In this document: positions 53,010-62,741 of the stretch, in pieces | Position numbering within the stretch: position 1 is the stretch's first letter | How the letters are laid out: every line of letters starts with the position of its first letter | Assembly: GCF_024972775.1 (NCBI RefSeq) | Contig: NZ_CP092282.1 | Coordinates: 3,279,001-3,343,000 of the forward strand | Direction of reading: 5' to 3' | Source: Dehalobacter sp. DCM | Lineage (GTDB): Bacteria > Bacillota > Desulfitobacteriia > Desulfitobacteriales > Syntrophobotulaceae | DNA: 64,000 bases | Position numbers and translations under genes: made by a program | Notes under the pieces: generated by a model | Seen by the model: the letters and a program-made list of their open reading frames with translations, nothing else | Told to the model about the DNA's origin: nothing | Databases searched by the model: none

Positions 53010-54779
53010 TCAGCAGGCCTCCTTGATCTCAGCTAAAAACAACGCGCCGTACTTTTCCAGTTTTCTTTCCCCGACACCGTTGATTCGGATCAGGGCCATC
53101 CGGTCTTGGGGGCGTTTTTCCGCCATCTCCCGGAGGGTGCTGTCTGCGAAAATCATATACGGCGGCAGACCTTCTTCCTGGGCGATTTTCCGGCGCAGGA
53201 CCCTAAGTCGTTCAAATAATTTCTCCGCATCGGTCTGGTTTACTTCTTCGCGACGCAAGATGGACTGGAAGACTTTTTCCTCGCCCTTGAGCACAGGTAC
53301 TGCTTTGGGGGACAACTTGATAACCGGGTACAGACCGCCGGCGACAGCCAGATACCCCTCCGCGGTCAAAAAGTTGATCCGGTCCTTAATTTCCTGCAGC
53401 GGGGTCTCTTTCATGATCCCGTGTGTGGACAATTTATCCAAGCCAAACTGCAGTATCTTTTTATTATTCGAGCCTTTCAGCACTTCCGCCACCAGGGCGG
53501 TGCCATAGCGTTCCTTCATTCGGTAAACACAGGATAAAATCTTCTGGGCGTCCAGGGTGACATCGACCTTTTCCATGCGATCCTCGCAGTTGCTGCAGTT
53601 ATCGCATTTTTCCGGACTGTCCATCTCCCCGAAGTATTCCAGGATCGTTTTCCTGAGACACCGGGAGGTGTAACAGTAATCGACCATGGCCTGTAATTTT
53701 TTAAATTCATTGCCTTGACGCTGTTGGTTAAATGTGGTCTCCTCTATCATCATCTTTTGAATCTGGACATCCTGAGGCCCGAACAACAGAATACACTCTG
53801 CCGGTTCGCCGTCGCGGCCCGCTCTTCCTGCTTCCTGATAATACGATTCGATATTCTTGGGCATGTTGTAGTGAATAACAAAGCGGACATTGGATTTATC
53901 GATTCCCATCCCAAAGGCATTGGTGGCTACCATGATCGCAATGTCGTCAAAAATAAACTTCTCCTGACTCTGTTTCCGTTCCTGATCGGATAAGCCCGCA
54001 TGATAACGGCCGACAGCCATGCCGCTGCTCTTGAGCAGGGTATAGAGCTTATCAACATCCTTGCGGGTTGCGGCATAGATAATGCCGGTATTGTTCGCAT
54101 TGATCTTCAAATAATTCTGGATAAAAACTTTTTTATTTTCTCCCCTGAGCACAGTAAACTTAAGATTAGGACGGTCAAAGCCGGTGAGGAAACAATTGGG
54201 CTTTTTTAGGCCCAGCAACCGAATAATATCCTTTTTGACTTCCTCGGTGGCGGTTGCGGTAAACCCGCCCACAAGGGGTCTTACCGGCAGGGACTCCAGG
54301 AAATGGCTGATTCGCATGTAACTGGGCCGAAAGTCGTGTCCCCACTGGGAAACACAGTGCGCCTCATCCACCGCCATGAAACGGATCGGCAGTTCTTGCA
54401 GCAACGGCAGAAATTCCTCCGATTCCAGTCGCTCCGGCGCCAGATAAACGATCTTATAGTTCCCCTTTTGCAGCTTATCAATCCGCAAACGCGCCTCTCT
54501 CAGCGGGATCGAGCTGTTGATGAAGGTCGCCGGGATGCCGGTTTCCCCAAGGCTGTCCACCTGATCCTTCATCAGAGAGATCAGCGGGGAAATCACCAGG
54601 GTGATCCCATCAAAAAGCAGCGCCGGTATTTGATACGCGATGGATTTCCCGGCCCCGGTGGGCATGATTGCTAAGGTATCCTTACCTGCCAAGAGGCTGC
54701 CAATGACTTTTTCCTGTCCATCCCGAAACGCCTTGTAGCCGAAGTATTTTATAAGAGCTTCTTGGGCTTGAGTCATCAT
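53010..54779 (-). CDS. recQ: ATP-dependent DNA helicase RecQ
   Basis: 589 residues. Walker A MPTGAGKSIAYQIP, DEAH box AVDEAHCVSQWGHDFRP, GRAGRDG motif VI, zinc site YCYTSRCLRKTILEYFGE...CDNCSNC, RQC region, and a C-terminal HRDC domain. Unwinds DNA 3' to 5' in recombination repair. First gene of a recQ-yqxD-addB run. Confidence 0.94.
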   Translation of the reverse strand: MMTQAQEALIKYFGYKAFRDGQEKVIGSLLAGKDTLAIMPTGAGKSIAYQIPALLFDGITLVISPLISLMKDQVDSLGETGIPATFINSSIPLREARLRIDKLQKGNYKIVYLAPERLESEEFLPLLQELPIRFMAVDEAHCVSQWGHDFRPSYMRISHFLESLPVRPLVGGFTATATEEVKKDIIRLLGLKKPNCFLTGFDRPNLKFTVLRGENKKVFIQNYLKINANNTGIIYAATRKDVDKLYTLLKSSGMAVGRYHAGLSDQERKQSQEKFIFDDIAIMVATNAFGMGIDKSNVRFVIHYNMPKNIESYYQEAGRAGRDGEPAECILLFGPQDVQIQKMMIEETTFNQQRQGNEFKKLQAMVDYCYTSRCLRKTILEYFGEMDSPEKCDNCSNCEDRMEKVDVTLDAQKILSCVYRMKERYGTALVAEVLKGSNNKKILQFGLDKLSTHGIMKETPLQEIKDRINFLTAEGYLAVAGGLYPVIKLSPKAVPVLKGEEKVFQSILRREEVNQTDAEKLFERLRVLRRKIAQEEGLPPYMIFADSTLREMAEKRPQDRMALIRINGVGERKLEKYGALFLAEIKEAC

Positions 54780-54986
54780 ACGCTTCTATCTACTCCCTAC
54801 ACACATAGCACTTTACCCGATTACCCAAAATATAGTAAAAAAGCCATAGATTAATTTCTATGACTGAAAATTCTCTTCTTTATGTTATTTCGCCGGAAAG
54901 CGTTTATCTCCTCCCTTCGACCGTAAATTTCCCTATCCTATTTTTCCCTTCATTGACTATCTTTTTTTGATTGTTTTGAAGACGGT

Positions 54987-55151
54987 TTAATACACCTCGC
55001 GTCGGCTATTTTTTTCGGGATCATTTTTATCAATATAGATTTGTGCTGCCGTGTTGACAACCAAAGAGACTTTGATAAATAAAAGCAAACAGGCAACGCA
55101 CAAGAGAAAAACAATAATCATTGCTCCCCCTACCAGAATGGATTCAAGCAT
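54987..55151 (-). CDS. Small single-helix membrane protein
   Basis: 54 residues, MLESILVGG then a hydrophobic helix (MIIVFLLCVACLLLFI) and a polar tail ending REVY. A G-rich site (GGGGGG) lies nine bases before the ATG. It stands alone in the 650-bp gap between recQ and sufB/D. Unknown function. Confidence 0.45.
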   Translation of the reverse strand: MLESILVGGAMIIVFLLCVACLLLFIKVSLVVNTAAQIYIDKNDPEKNSRREVY

Positions 55152-55303
55152 GGTGATCAGCCCCCCGTTCCGAATGATATAACATCAATAATATATCGAA
55201 AATCATGAAGAATAGACCACTTGGCTGGGTGGGAAATACTGTAAATGAAGAAGCTGTTTGTTCAAAATCCAAATAGCAGGACATGGAGCATGGGCATAGT
55301 TAA

Positions 55304-55331
55304 ATAGCTGCAAGAAAGAAAATTCTTGCAG
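55304..55331 (-). terminator. Hairpin downstream of sufB/D
   Basis: AGCTGCAAGAA/TTCTTGCAGCT perfect 11-bp stem, 100 bp after the SufB/D stop; weak AT-rich tail. Probably ends the suf transcript. Confidence 0.5.
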
Positions 55332-55430
55332 CTTCATGGTTGATCGATTATATTTCATACTGGCGATAACTTGCTTACCGCCGATGGAAAATACACAGCT
55401 GATGGGTTGACAGTCTTTGTATGGTGAGAT

Positions 55431-56354
55431 TTACGCGAGGAATCCCTCTAAAATTTTATCTTCCGCTTCCTTCTCTGTCAAGCCTAGTGTCATTAGCTTA
55501 ACCAGCTGATCATTGGCGATACGGCCAATGGCTGCCTCATGCACAAGCTGCGCATCGGAATGGAACGCGGTGATCTCTGGAATCGAGGAGACACGAGCGG
55601 TATCCATAATGATCGAATCACACTGGATGTGACCGCGACACTGGGCATAACCGCGCATATTCAAATGGAAAATCTGGGTGGAGTTATCTTGTGCCACAGA
55701 ACGTGATATGACTTGTGCCGTTGCATCTTCACCCTTCAGCTCGACGGTAATGTTCGATTCGGCATTTTGGTTCGTCGTTGTCAACAATCTTTCCGTGACG
55801 ATCAGACGCGCATTCTTATGGAGGCGGACTTCCGTATCACGCTTGGTCTGATCCACACCTTTAATCTGTACCATCTCCAGCTCGGCGATACCGTCTTCTT
55901 CTATTTCAATAATTGTTTTGGGATTCAGGATACGCTCGCCGCTGCCGTCGCCCTCGCCATAGTGTTTCTCGACGTATTTCATGCGCGCACCCTTGCGGAC
56001 AAAAAATTCATGAATCCCGTCATGCTGGGCCTTTTTGCTTCCGGGGTTATGAATACCGCAGCCCGCAACGATCAGGACATCGGAATCCGCTCCGACTTCA
56101 AATGTATTATACACCAAGTCATCGATTCCTTCAGAAAGAATAACCGGAATATGCACACTTTCATTTTTGGTACCGGGCTTGATAATGACATCAATACCCG
56201 GCTTGTCCGTTTTAGTGACAATATCAATATTGGCTGTGGTATTCCGGGCAGCCTTCTCACCATTTTTTCGAATATTATAGGCGCCGTGAGGAATTTCATG
56301 TAAATCGGCGACTTCTGCTAACAGTGTTTTATCGATTGCAGTAAGCATCAACAT
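55431..56354 (-). CDS. SufB/SufD-family Fe-S assembly scaffold
   Basis: 307 residues, shorter than SufB of the full operon. Right-handed beta-helix with VRLHKNARLIVTERLLTT and FHLNMRGYAQCRGHIQCDSIIMD, and the typical C-terminal EAAIGRIANDQLVKLMTLGLTEKEAEDKILEGFL. With SufC it forms the minimal SUF (SMS/SufBC) system of anaerobes. Overlaps the end of sufC. Confidence 0.9.
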   Translation of the reverse strand: MLMLTAIDKTLLAEVADLHEIPHGAYNIRKNGEKAARNTTANIDIVTKTDKPGIDVIIKPGTKNESVHIPVILSEGIDDLVYNTFEVGADSDVLIVAGCGIHNPGSKKAQHDGIHEFFVRKGARMKYVEKHYGEGDGSGERILNPKTIIEIEEDGIAELEMVQIKGVDQTKRDTEVRLHKNARLIVTERLLTTTNQNAESNITVELKGEDATAQVISRSVAQDNSTQIFHLNMRGYAQCRGHIQCDSIIMDTARVSSIPEITAFHSDAQLVHEAAIGRIANDQLVKLMTLGLTEKEAEDKILEGFLA

Positions 56355-57084
56355 TTCCTCCTACAATTGAACAGTTATTTCTGCATTCACAACCGGAATC
56401 AAGCATTTCTATTTCTCCAAGGATCTTCGCCTTGGTGGTTATCTCGCTGATCTTACCGTCGGATACCAGGACCACCTGATCCGCCAGACGGAGAATTCTC
56501 TCCTGGTGCGAAATGATGACGATGGTCATGTCATATTTCTTATTCAGGGTCTGGAACGTTTCCGTCAGCTTTTGGAAACTCCACAGGTCGATCCCCGCTT
56601 CGGGCTCATCAAAAACGGCTACCTTAAGATTCCTTGCTAAAATACTGGCAATTTCCACGCGCTTTAATTCACCGCCGGAAAAACTGGCATTGATTTCCCT
56701 CTCCAAGTAATCCTGAGCACACAGACCCACGTCATATAACAAATCGCATGGATTAATCTTCCGATCTCCTGAGGCCAGCTTCAACATATCTTTGACTTTC
56801 ATCCCCTTGAATCGGGGCGGTGATTGAAAGGCATAGCCGATACCCAAACGGGCTCTTTCCGTAATCCCCATATCAGTGATATCCACACCATCCAAAAGAA
56901 GTTTTCCCGCTGACGCCCGGTAAATACCCATGATGACTTTAGCGATGGAGGATTTACCGCCGCCGTTCGGTCCAGTCATGACGTATATCTTTTTCTTTTC
57001 CAGAGCGAGACTGATATCTTTTAATATGTCGACTTCGCCCTGGTCTCCTTCTAAATTAAGAGCTACGTTTTTTAATTCCAGCAT
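56329..57084 (-). CDS. sufC: SufC-type Fe-S assembly ATPase
   Basis: 251 residues. Walker A GPNGGGKSS, signature FSGGELKR, Walker B VAVFDEPEAGID, IISHQE. The C-terminal tail SGCECRNNCSIVGGNVDAYCNR holds four cysteines, not found in ordinary SufC and typical of minimal systems. Works with SufB/D. Confidence 0.9.
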   Translation of the reverse strand: MLELKNVALNLEGDQGEVDILKDISLALEKKKIYVMTGPNGGGKSSIAKVIMGIYRASAGKLLLDGVDITDMGITERARLGIGYAFQSPPRFKGMKVKDMLKLASGDRKINPCDLLYDVGLCAQDYLEREINASFSGGELKRVEIASILARNLKVAVFDEPEAGIDLWSFQKLTETFQTLNKKYDMTIVIISHQERILRLADQVVLVSDGKISEITTKAKILGEIEMLDSGCECRNNCSIVGGNVDAYCNR

Positions 57085-57271
57085 AACTCCTGCCCCCTTC
57101 TGGTCTCTTGATAGGATTTAGCCTAATAAATTTCTATAATTAAGAATTTCTACGTTATTATATCATTTCCTTATTACTAAGGGAAACCATAAGTGTTTTA
57201 ATTTAATGCGATATGACGTAAAAGATTATCTTATGCCAAAGGAAAATCACTCTAAACCGTTCTCGAAAGAT

Positions 57272-57805
57272 CTAGATGCTTGATAGAGCACCAAGGCGAA
57301 GAATCCGACTCTGCCATTTCCGGCATTGGTAAGTCATATTTAACTCTTTGGACATCGTCACCACGTCGATGCCGCTGCCTTCCATCGAATACTGGGTTTT
57401 TTCAGGAAAACGACAAGGTTCATCGGTTAATGCCGTGCATTTTTCACACACCAAACACGGGCCCGCACCCATGATCAAAACCTCATCCCGGGCAAATTCA
57501 TCCCGCAGCTCTTTCGTGATTCGAGCCAGGATCATCTGCGAATCGTTCATTTCTTGCCGCGTTCTAATCGAAATAATTTTCGAAATAACGAACGCACTGT
57601 TGTACTTCAGTACACGGTTCTTTCTTTCCTCTTCCGTTCCGGCCTTCGGCGGGCAGCCGTGGTTTTTCCCAAACATGCCGCAGGTATTGCGCGCGCATTG
57701 ATCAAAAACATATTGGGAAAAGATAATATCCTTTGGCAGTATCTCGCGGTACTCATCAAAACCCAAGCGCGTAAACGCCGCAATCAGTTTTTCCTTAAGC
57801 ATCAT
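57272..57805 (-). CDS. DUF2284 metal-binding protein
   Basis: 177 residues: CARNTCGMFGKNHGCPPKAGT, GPCLVCEKCTALTDEPCRFPEKTQYSMEGSGIDV, a Cys-rich putative Fe-S or metal-binding protein (DUF2284) common in strict anaerobes. Function unknown. Confidence 0.85.
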   Translation of the reverse strand: MMLKEKLIAAFTRLGFDEYREILPKDIIFSQYVFDQCARNTCGMFGKNHGCPPKAGTEEERKNRVLKYNSAFVISKIISIRTRQEMNDSQMILARITKELRDEFARDEVLIMGAGPCLVCEKCTALTDEPCRFPEKTQYSMEGSGIDVVTMSKELNMTYQCRKWQSRILRLGALSSI

Positions 57806-57848
57806 TGATGATTTTATCCTCCATTCCCATTATGAATGAAACAGTTCT

Positions 57849-59879
57849 TTACAGACAGTTCTGAGCTAAAATCTCTGCGATATCCTTTACAACCACGTCT
57901 TCACCCTGTTGATGGATTCGTTCCGAAAAAATCGTCCGGCAGTAAGGACATGCCGTCACCGCCACGTCAGCCTCAGTGGCCAGAATATTCTTGACGCGGT
58001 TGGCTGAAATCGGATTATCCTTATCCCCGCGGGTCCAGAAGCGACCGCCGCCGGCACCGCAGCAAAACGATTCGGAATGATGATGTGTCATTTCGGTTAA
58101 GCTGACACCGGGAATGGCGCGAAGTATCTCTCGTGGTTCCTCAAATTGTGCGTTATAGCGGCCAAGATAACACGGATCATGATACGTGACATGGCTATGC
58201 AGCGGTTTCGTGATCACCAGTTTGCCCCGGGTGATGAGCTCTGCCAACAAAGCCACATGGGATACGACGTCATAATCTCCGCCAAATTCGGGGTATTCAT
58301 TTTTGAGGGTATTGTAACAGTGAGGACACAAGGTAATGATTTTTTTGATGCCATACGCTGCCCAGTCGGCAATATTTTTGCGAACGGTCCGTTGGTAGAG
58401 CAACTCGTTACCCATTCGGCGGACAGTCTCACCGCAGCACCATTCCTTTTCACCCAAAATAGCCACATTCTCACCGGCATGCTGTAAAACTTTCGCTAAA
58501 GCAGCCGCTGTCTGATGCGTGGATTCATCCAGGCTCCCCTGGCAGCCAACAAAGAACACAAATTCCGCATCCGGTTTTTGATCCAACGTGGGTATCCCCA
58601 ATTCCGCCGCCCATGGATAATCCTGAGCCATCTTCCGCGGTCTTCCGAACGGATTGCCCGTCTGCGCAAGGTGATCCATCACCGTTTTCATCGCCCCAGG
58701 AATATCCTTTTGTTCGGATACAATACTGCGCCGCATATCGATGATTTTTGATATGTGATCAATACTGACGGGGCAAGCATCATTACACCCGCCGCACGTC
58801 GTACAGCTCCAGATAAAATCGTAGCGAAAAAGCTCCCCCGCCACACGCAGCGGCGGTTTGGCTGCCGTTATCCCTTGTCGTCGCTTGAGGAGAGAAGCAC
58901 CTTCCTCCTCCAGATACGAACGGATAAAGCCATTAAGTCGTTTGGGCTTCAAGGTTTCTTTACTGCGTTCAGCCGGACAATGTCGGTGACACCGTCCGCA
59001 CAGTACACAACTGTACGTATCTAACAGTTGTTTTGAGGTAAAATCCTCAACAGTATGCGCTCCACAATTCTGGACTCCGCTGTCTGGACTCCCGAACTCC
59101 AGAGGTGTTTGCGCTTGCGTTGTCTGAGCCTGCAGTGTCTGCACTTGCGGTGACACGGTCACGAGGGCACCCTTTGTCCTCAGGGAACGCCGGTAAATGT
59201 TCAAAGGTGCAAAAATCAAATGCAGATGCTTCGAGTTCGGAATGACAAAAAAGAAGGAAAAGACCGACACATAATGAAGCCACCAGCAGATATCATCGAG
59301 AAGCTGCAAGACGACGGGACTGAATCCGGAAAAGACACCGACAAAGACCGCCACCAGCCAAGCCCCGGGCAGCACAATTCCCGTAAGGGCCGCCTGCGTC
59401 GTCAAATACACCAGCTCAGTCAGGACAATAAGAAAAATCAGCGCCAGAATGCTATAGGACTTTAACGAACTGTGCATCCAATCCTGTTTGGTCCTCTTAA
59501 GGTACAGACGCCGAACAGCAAACCCAACCACCCCGAGGACAACCAATAGGATAAAAAGGTCGCGCAGGAATAAGAACCAGGCTGTCTGTAGTATGAAGAT
59601 GTCCATGAAAAAAAGACCCTTCACAGCCATATTGATACTGCTGATAATTAAAATGACAAATCCCCACATGATAAAAGCATGAAAAATCCCCGAAAGCGGA
59701 TACTTCGCAATCGGTTTCTGTAAAAGGATCGTCTGCCAAAAGTATTTACGGCGCTCTCCGCGCTGATCCGACCGATCCTCCGTCCGGCCTAAACGGAGAT
59801 AGGATATCCGCCGGTAGATTTGGTACAGGAAATAACAAAGTGAAATCAGAAGTAATGTGAAAAACAGGATAATGTTCAT
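57849..59879 (-). CDS. Membrane Fe-S oxidoreductase, FadF/EtfAB:quinone-oxidoreductase type
   Basis: 676 residues: five or six N-terminal helices of NarI type, then ferredoxin sites CVLCGRCHRHCPAER and CTTCGGCNDACPVS, then two CCG domains (EKEWCCGE and ESFCCGAGGG) as in heterodisulfide-reductase subunit D/GlpC. This layout fits enzymes that pass electrons from ETF to menaquinone (FadF/YwjF, EMO). No etf genes are in the window, so the donor is inferred. Confidence 0.82.
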   Translation of the reverse strand: MNIILFFTLLLISLCYFLYQIYRRISYLRLGRTEDRSDQRGERRKYFWQTILLQKPIAKYPLSGIFHAFIMWGFVILIISSINMAVKGLFFMDIFILQTAWFLFLRDLFILLVVLGVVGFAVRRLYLKRTKQDWMHSSLKSYSILALIFLIVLTELVYLTTQAALTGIVLPGAWLVAVFVGVFSGFSPVVLQLLDDICWWLHYVSVFSFFFVIPNSKHLHLIFAPLNIYRRSLRTKGALVTVSPQVQTLQAQTTQAQTPLEFGSPDSGVQNCGAHTVEDFTSKQLLDTYSCVLCGRCHRHCPAERSKETLKPKRLNGFIRSYLEEEGASLLKRRQGITAAKPPLRVAGELFRYDFIWSCTTCGGCNDACPVSIDHISKIIDMRRSIVSEQKDIPGAMKTVMDHLAQTGNPFGRPRKMAQDYPWAAELGIPTLDQKPDAEFVFFVGCQGSLDESTHQTAAALAKVLQHAGENVAILGEKEWCCGETVRRMGNELLYQRTVRKNIADWAAYGIKKIITLCPHCYNTLKNEYPEFGGDYDVVSHVALLAELITRGKLVITKPLHSHVTYHDPCYLGRYNAQFEEPREILRAIPGVSLTEMTHHHSESFCCGAGGGRFWTRGDKDNPISANRVKNILATEADVAVTACPYCRTIFSERIHQQGEDVVVKDIAEILAQNCL

Positions 59880-59996
59880 AATAACCTCGGTTGTATGCGA
59901 TATGAAGCCAAAAAAAATGTTATTCTATAAGGAATAGTATACAAACTCTGAGCGTATTGCAAGTGCAAATCCTGGCGCGGACTGGAGCAATCCGAT

Positions 59997-60242
59997 ATGG
60001 GGATCGATTATAAAAAAATACAGCAGCTTGTGGCAGCGATTCCTCCCGGCAAAGTGGCGACGTACGGGCAAATCGCCCTTTGGGCAGGCTGCCCGCGTAA
60101 TGCCCGTGTGGTAGTTTGGGCTATGCGGGCTGCTTCACCGCAAATTAAACTGCCTTGTCATCGCGTCGTCAATCGGACAGGCCGGTTAGCTAAAAATCTT
60201 TCTTTCCTATCATTTCTCTGCCCCCTGCGCAATAAAGTTTAG
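59997..60242 (+). pseudogene. Truncated MGMT-family (O6-alkylguanine alkyltransferase) gene
   Basis: 81 residues. VAAIPPGKVATYGQIALWAGCPRNARVVVWAMRAA...LPCHRVVNRTGRLA is the MGMT C-terminal domain with the catalytic PCHRV. After GRLA the sequence leaves the family (KNLSFLSFLCPLRNKV) where HAFGGPxxQRxLL would be expected. A hairpin (CCCCCTGC/GCAGGGGG) follows at once. Probably 3'-truncated; it may retain the active Cys. Confidence 0.65.
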
Positions 60243-60271
60243 GTAAATAGACTTTGCAGGGGGTATTTATT

Positions 60272-60808
60272 GTGAGCGAAAACAATTTTAAGAAGCATAG
60301 AAGAGAGGGATATGCCGATCCTTCGCCTTATCCGGCAATCGCCGTTCAGCAGTCCAATATCTATTATGCCGAACTGCTTATTGATGATTATGCCGGCATG
60401 GTCAGTGAATTCACCGCCATCAGCCAATATCTTTATCATCATTATTTCTTCAGAGAAGTTGATGAAGCACTCGGAGAACTTCTCGATAACATCGCGATCA
60501 CCGAGATGCTCCATATGGAGATCCTGGCCGAACTGATTCGAAAGCTCGGGGGAAATCCGGTAATTCGAGGCGGCAGCAGCACTGCCGGTACATTTTGGTC
60601 CGGCAGTTTTGTTTGCTATGGTCATCAACTGTGTGATCAGCTCCAAGCGGATATCCAATCCGAGCAAAAAGCCATTGCCGCGTACCGGGAACATATACGG
60701 ATCATTGCAGATCCTAACATCAAAGCAATCCTTCAGCGCATCATCCTCGATGAAGAAGTGCATATCCGTCTTTTCAACAAGGCTCTGGCAAAATACTGTA
60801 AAGCCTAG
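60272..60808 (+). CDS. Ferritin-like diiron protein
   Basis: 178 residues from GTG 60272 behind GGGGG. YAGMVSEFTAISQYLYHHYFF, ITEMLHMEILAELIRKLGG, and LDEEVHIRLFNKAL are E...ExxH helices of rubrerythrin/ferritin-like diiron proteins; related to spore-coat (CotJC-like) and bacterioferritin-type proteins. Probable role in peroxide or iron handling. Confidence 0.78.
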   Translation: MSENNFKKHRREGYADPSPYPAIAVQQSNIYYAELLIDDYAGMVSEFTAISQYLYHHYFFREVDEALGELLDNIAITEMLHMEILAELIRKLGGNPVIRGGSSTAGTFWSGSFVCYGHQLCDQLQADIQSEQKAIAAYREHIRIIADPNIKAILQRIILDEEVHIRLFNKALAKYCKA

Positions 60809-61050
60809 TACACCGTTCCCTAAATAACTTGATATTCAATCCCCCATAGCTCGGTCTGCGTGCCACAGTTCCGGCAGCAAGCGGAGTAGGATTGCGGAGC
60901 GCGGCTCAGATTTGTATAACAAAACCGTAAAAAGCACTTTCCGCAAATGAAAAAGAATAAGATATTCGCAAAATTTTAACCAAACCTACGTAAGCCCTGC
61001 AGTCGTCAGATCCGCTGAAAAAAGGAGAATCTTCCGCTCTTTTGACCGGC

Positions 61051-61067
61051 TGGCATATTTGATGCAT
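61051..61067 (+). promoter_or_regulatory. Sigma-54-type promoter of Fe-alcohol dehydrogenase
   Basis: TGGCATATTTGATGCAT: GG and GC are 12 bases apart as in the -24/-12 class (one mismatch in TTGCA). 50 bp before the start codon. The rest of 60809-61050 shows no gene. Confidence 0.5.
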
Positions 61068-61116
61068 TACTGAATTGACGTAAAATTCAATAAATAGATA
61101 AAGGGAGGAATTTCAC

Positions 61117-62271
61117 ATGTCTTTCGAAATCAGTCATCTGACACCCGTGTTATTTGGAGAGGGGGTCTATCAGCAAACAGGAGAAAAATTAAAACAACTC
61201 GATATTGCCAAAGTGTTATGTGTCTATGATAAAGGCATTAAAGCCGCCGGTGTTGCCGACAAAGTCATTGCTACGATCAAAGCTGCTGGTATTGAGGTAT
61301 TTGAATATGATGGTGTTGTTGCTGATCCCCCCGACACCACCGTGGACGAAGCGGCAGCCATTGGCAGAAAAGAAAATGTTGATGCCATCGTCGGTCTGGG
61401 CGGTGGAAGCTCTTTGGATACAGCAAAAGCCGTCAACGTTCTCATGGGCAATCCCGGTTCCCTAGCGGATTATTTTAACCCAATGGTTCCACAAAAACCC
61501 GGGAAACTCCTTATTCTGATTCCGACAACTGCAGGCACAGGCGCAGAAGTTACCAAGGTCGCTGTTATTTCCAACAGCAAAGCAGGTACGAAATCAGGTA
61601 CGATGTCCAAAGCCACAACCGCCGATTTAGCCATTGTTGACCCCACGCTCACGCTGGGACTCCCTGCCGGTATCACCGCGCCAACCGGTATGGATACATT
61701 TTCTCATGCAGTCGAATCCTATACATCCGCAAACCAAAATGATATGTCCGATATTTTATCCATCGATGCCATGACCCTCGTTGTCAAATATTTGCCCATC
61801 GCTGTCGCCACGGGTTCCAATGTGGAAGCCCGGACTAAAATGAGCTTCGCGTGCGTTTGCGCCGGATATGCCTTCGGTGATACCGGTGTTCACTTCGGAC
61901 ACGCTCTGGCGCATACCATTGGCGCTAAGTACCATATTGCCCATGGCACGCTGTGCGCCGTGGCGCTCCCTATTGTTATGGAATACGTTTGTGATGTCAA
62001 ACCGGATAGAGTTAGAAAAATCGGAGAAATTCTCGGCGTAGAGCTTGCTGCTGATTTGTCCAGTCAGGAAATTGGCGCTGCCGTAGCCGAAGCGATTCGT
62101 CAATTGAATAAACAAGTCGGTATCAAAACATTAAAGGAACTCGGCATACCGGAAAGCGGTTTGGTAGATATTTCCAACGATACCCTTAATGACGTCTGTG
62201 CTTTCTTTATGCCGAAAAAGCTGACGCCGGCTGACGTTTTGGTATACCTCCAAAAAGAGTATAACCGCTGA
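61117..62271 (+). CDS. Iron-containing alcohol dehydrogenase
   Basis: 384 residues, group III. GLGGGSSLDTAKA binds NAD(P)+, IPTTAGTGAEVT, and GMDTFSHAVE plus FGHALAHTIGAKYHIAHGTLCAV give the metal ligands (Asp and three His). GGGAGG precedes the ATG. Acts on ethanol, propanediol or other alcohols. A sigma-54-type promoter upstream and a co-oriented MFS gene behind a similar promoter suggest a shared activator. Confidence 0.92.
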   Translation: MSFEISHLTPVLFGEGVYQQTGEKLKQLDIAKVLCVYDKGIKAAGVADKVIATIKAAGIEVFEYDGVVADPPDTTVDEAAAIGRKENVDAIVGLGGGSSLDTAKAVNVLMGNPGSLADYFNPMVPQKPGKLLILIPTTAGTGAEVTKVAVISNSKAGTKSGTMSKATTADLAIVDPTLTLGLPAGITAPTGMDTFSHAVESYTSANQNDMSDILSIDAMTLVVKYLPIAVATGSNVEARTKMSFACVCAGYAFGDTGVHFGHALAHTIGAKYHIAHGTLCAVALPIVMEYVCDVKPDRVRKIGEILGVELAADLSSQEIGAAVAEAIRQLNKQVGIKTLKELGIPESGLVDISNDTLNDVCAFFMPKKLTPADVLVYLQKEYNR

Positions 62272-62364
62272 TAATATTCGTGTTGATAGAGAGAAATCTT
62301 TTCAGAGAAAGCAATCCGCGTAGGTCAGTATCTTCACGGCTATAGCCGAGGGCTGATACTAAGG

Positions 62365-62391
62365 TATGGGCAGCGCAAGCGCTGCCCATAT
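62365..62391. terminator. Strong hairpin after Fe-ADH
   Basis: ATGGGCAGCG-CAAG-CGCTGCCCAT, without a T tract. It separates the Fe-ADH and MFS units. Confidence 0.5.
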
Positions 62392-62542
62392 CCGTGTGTC
62401 CAAACCATGACACAATGGCAAAAGAGCAACACGAATTGCGAAATCGCAAAATATTTTTATCAAAAACGTGAATTCTCAAAATAGTGATAAACTGAATGTG
62501 TATTGAGATAGTATTTTATACGGTTTTAAACTCTTTGTATGT

Positions 62543-62559
62543 TGGCCCGTTTCTTGCAT
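62543..62559 (+). promoter_or_regulatory. Sigma-54 promoter of MFS gene
   Basis: TGGCCCGTTTCTTGCAT fits the -24/-12 consensus (TGGC...TTGCAT, GG/GC spacing 12). It stands about 180 bp before the start, leaving a long leader (62560-62741) with no ORF that I would support. Confidence 0.75.
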
Positions 62560-62741
62560 TAAGTATTACCGAATGAATTTCTTATATTTACTTTGAATTT
62601 AGGGGAAAGAAGGTGAATCATTTATCCGAATGCAGTCATTCTAACAGAAACGAAATTAAATTCTTCTGGTCCTTATCGATTTAATACCTGTTTCTGAAAA
62701 GAATGACGGACCCAAGAACGTATAAATAATAGGAGGATGGA

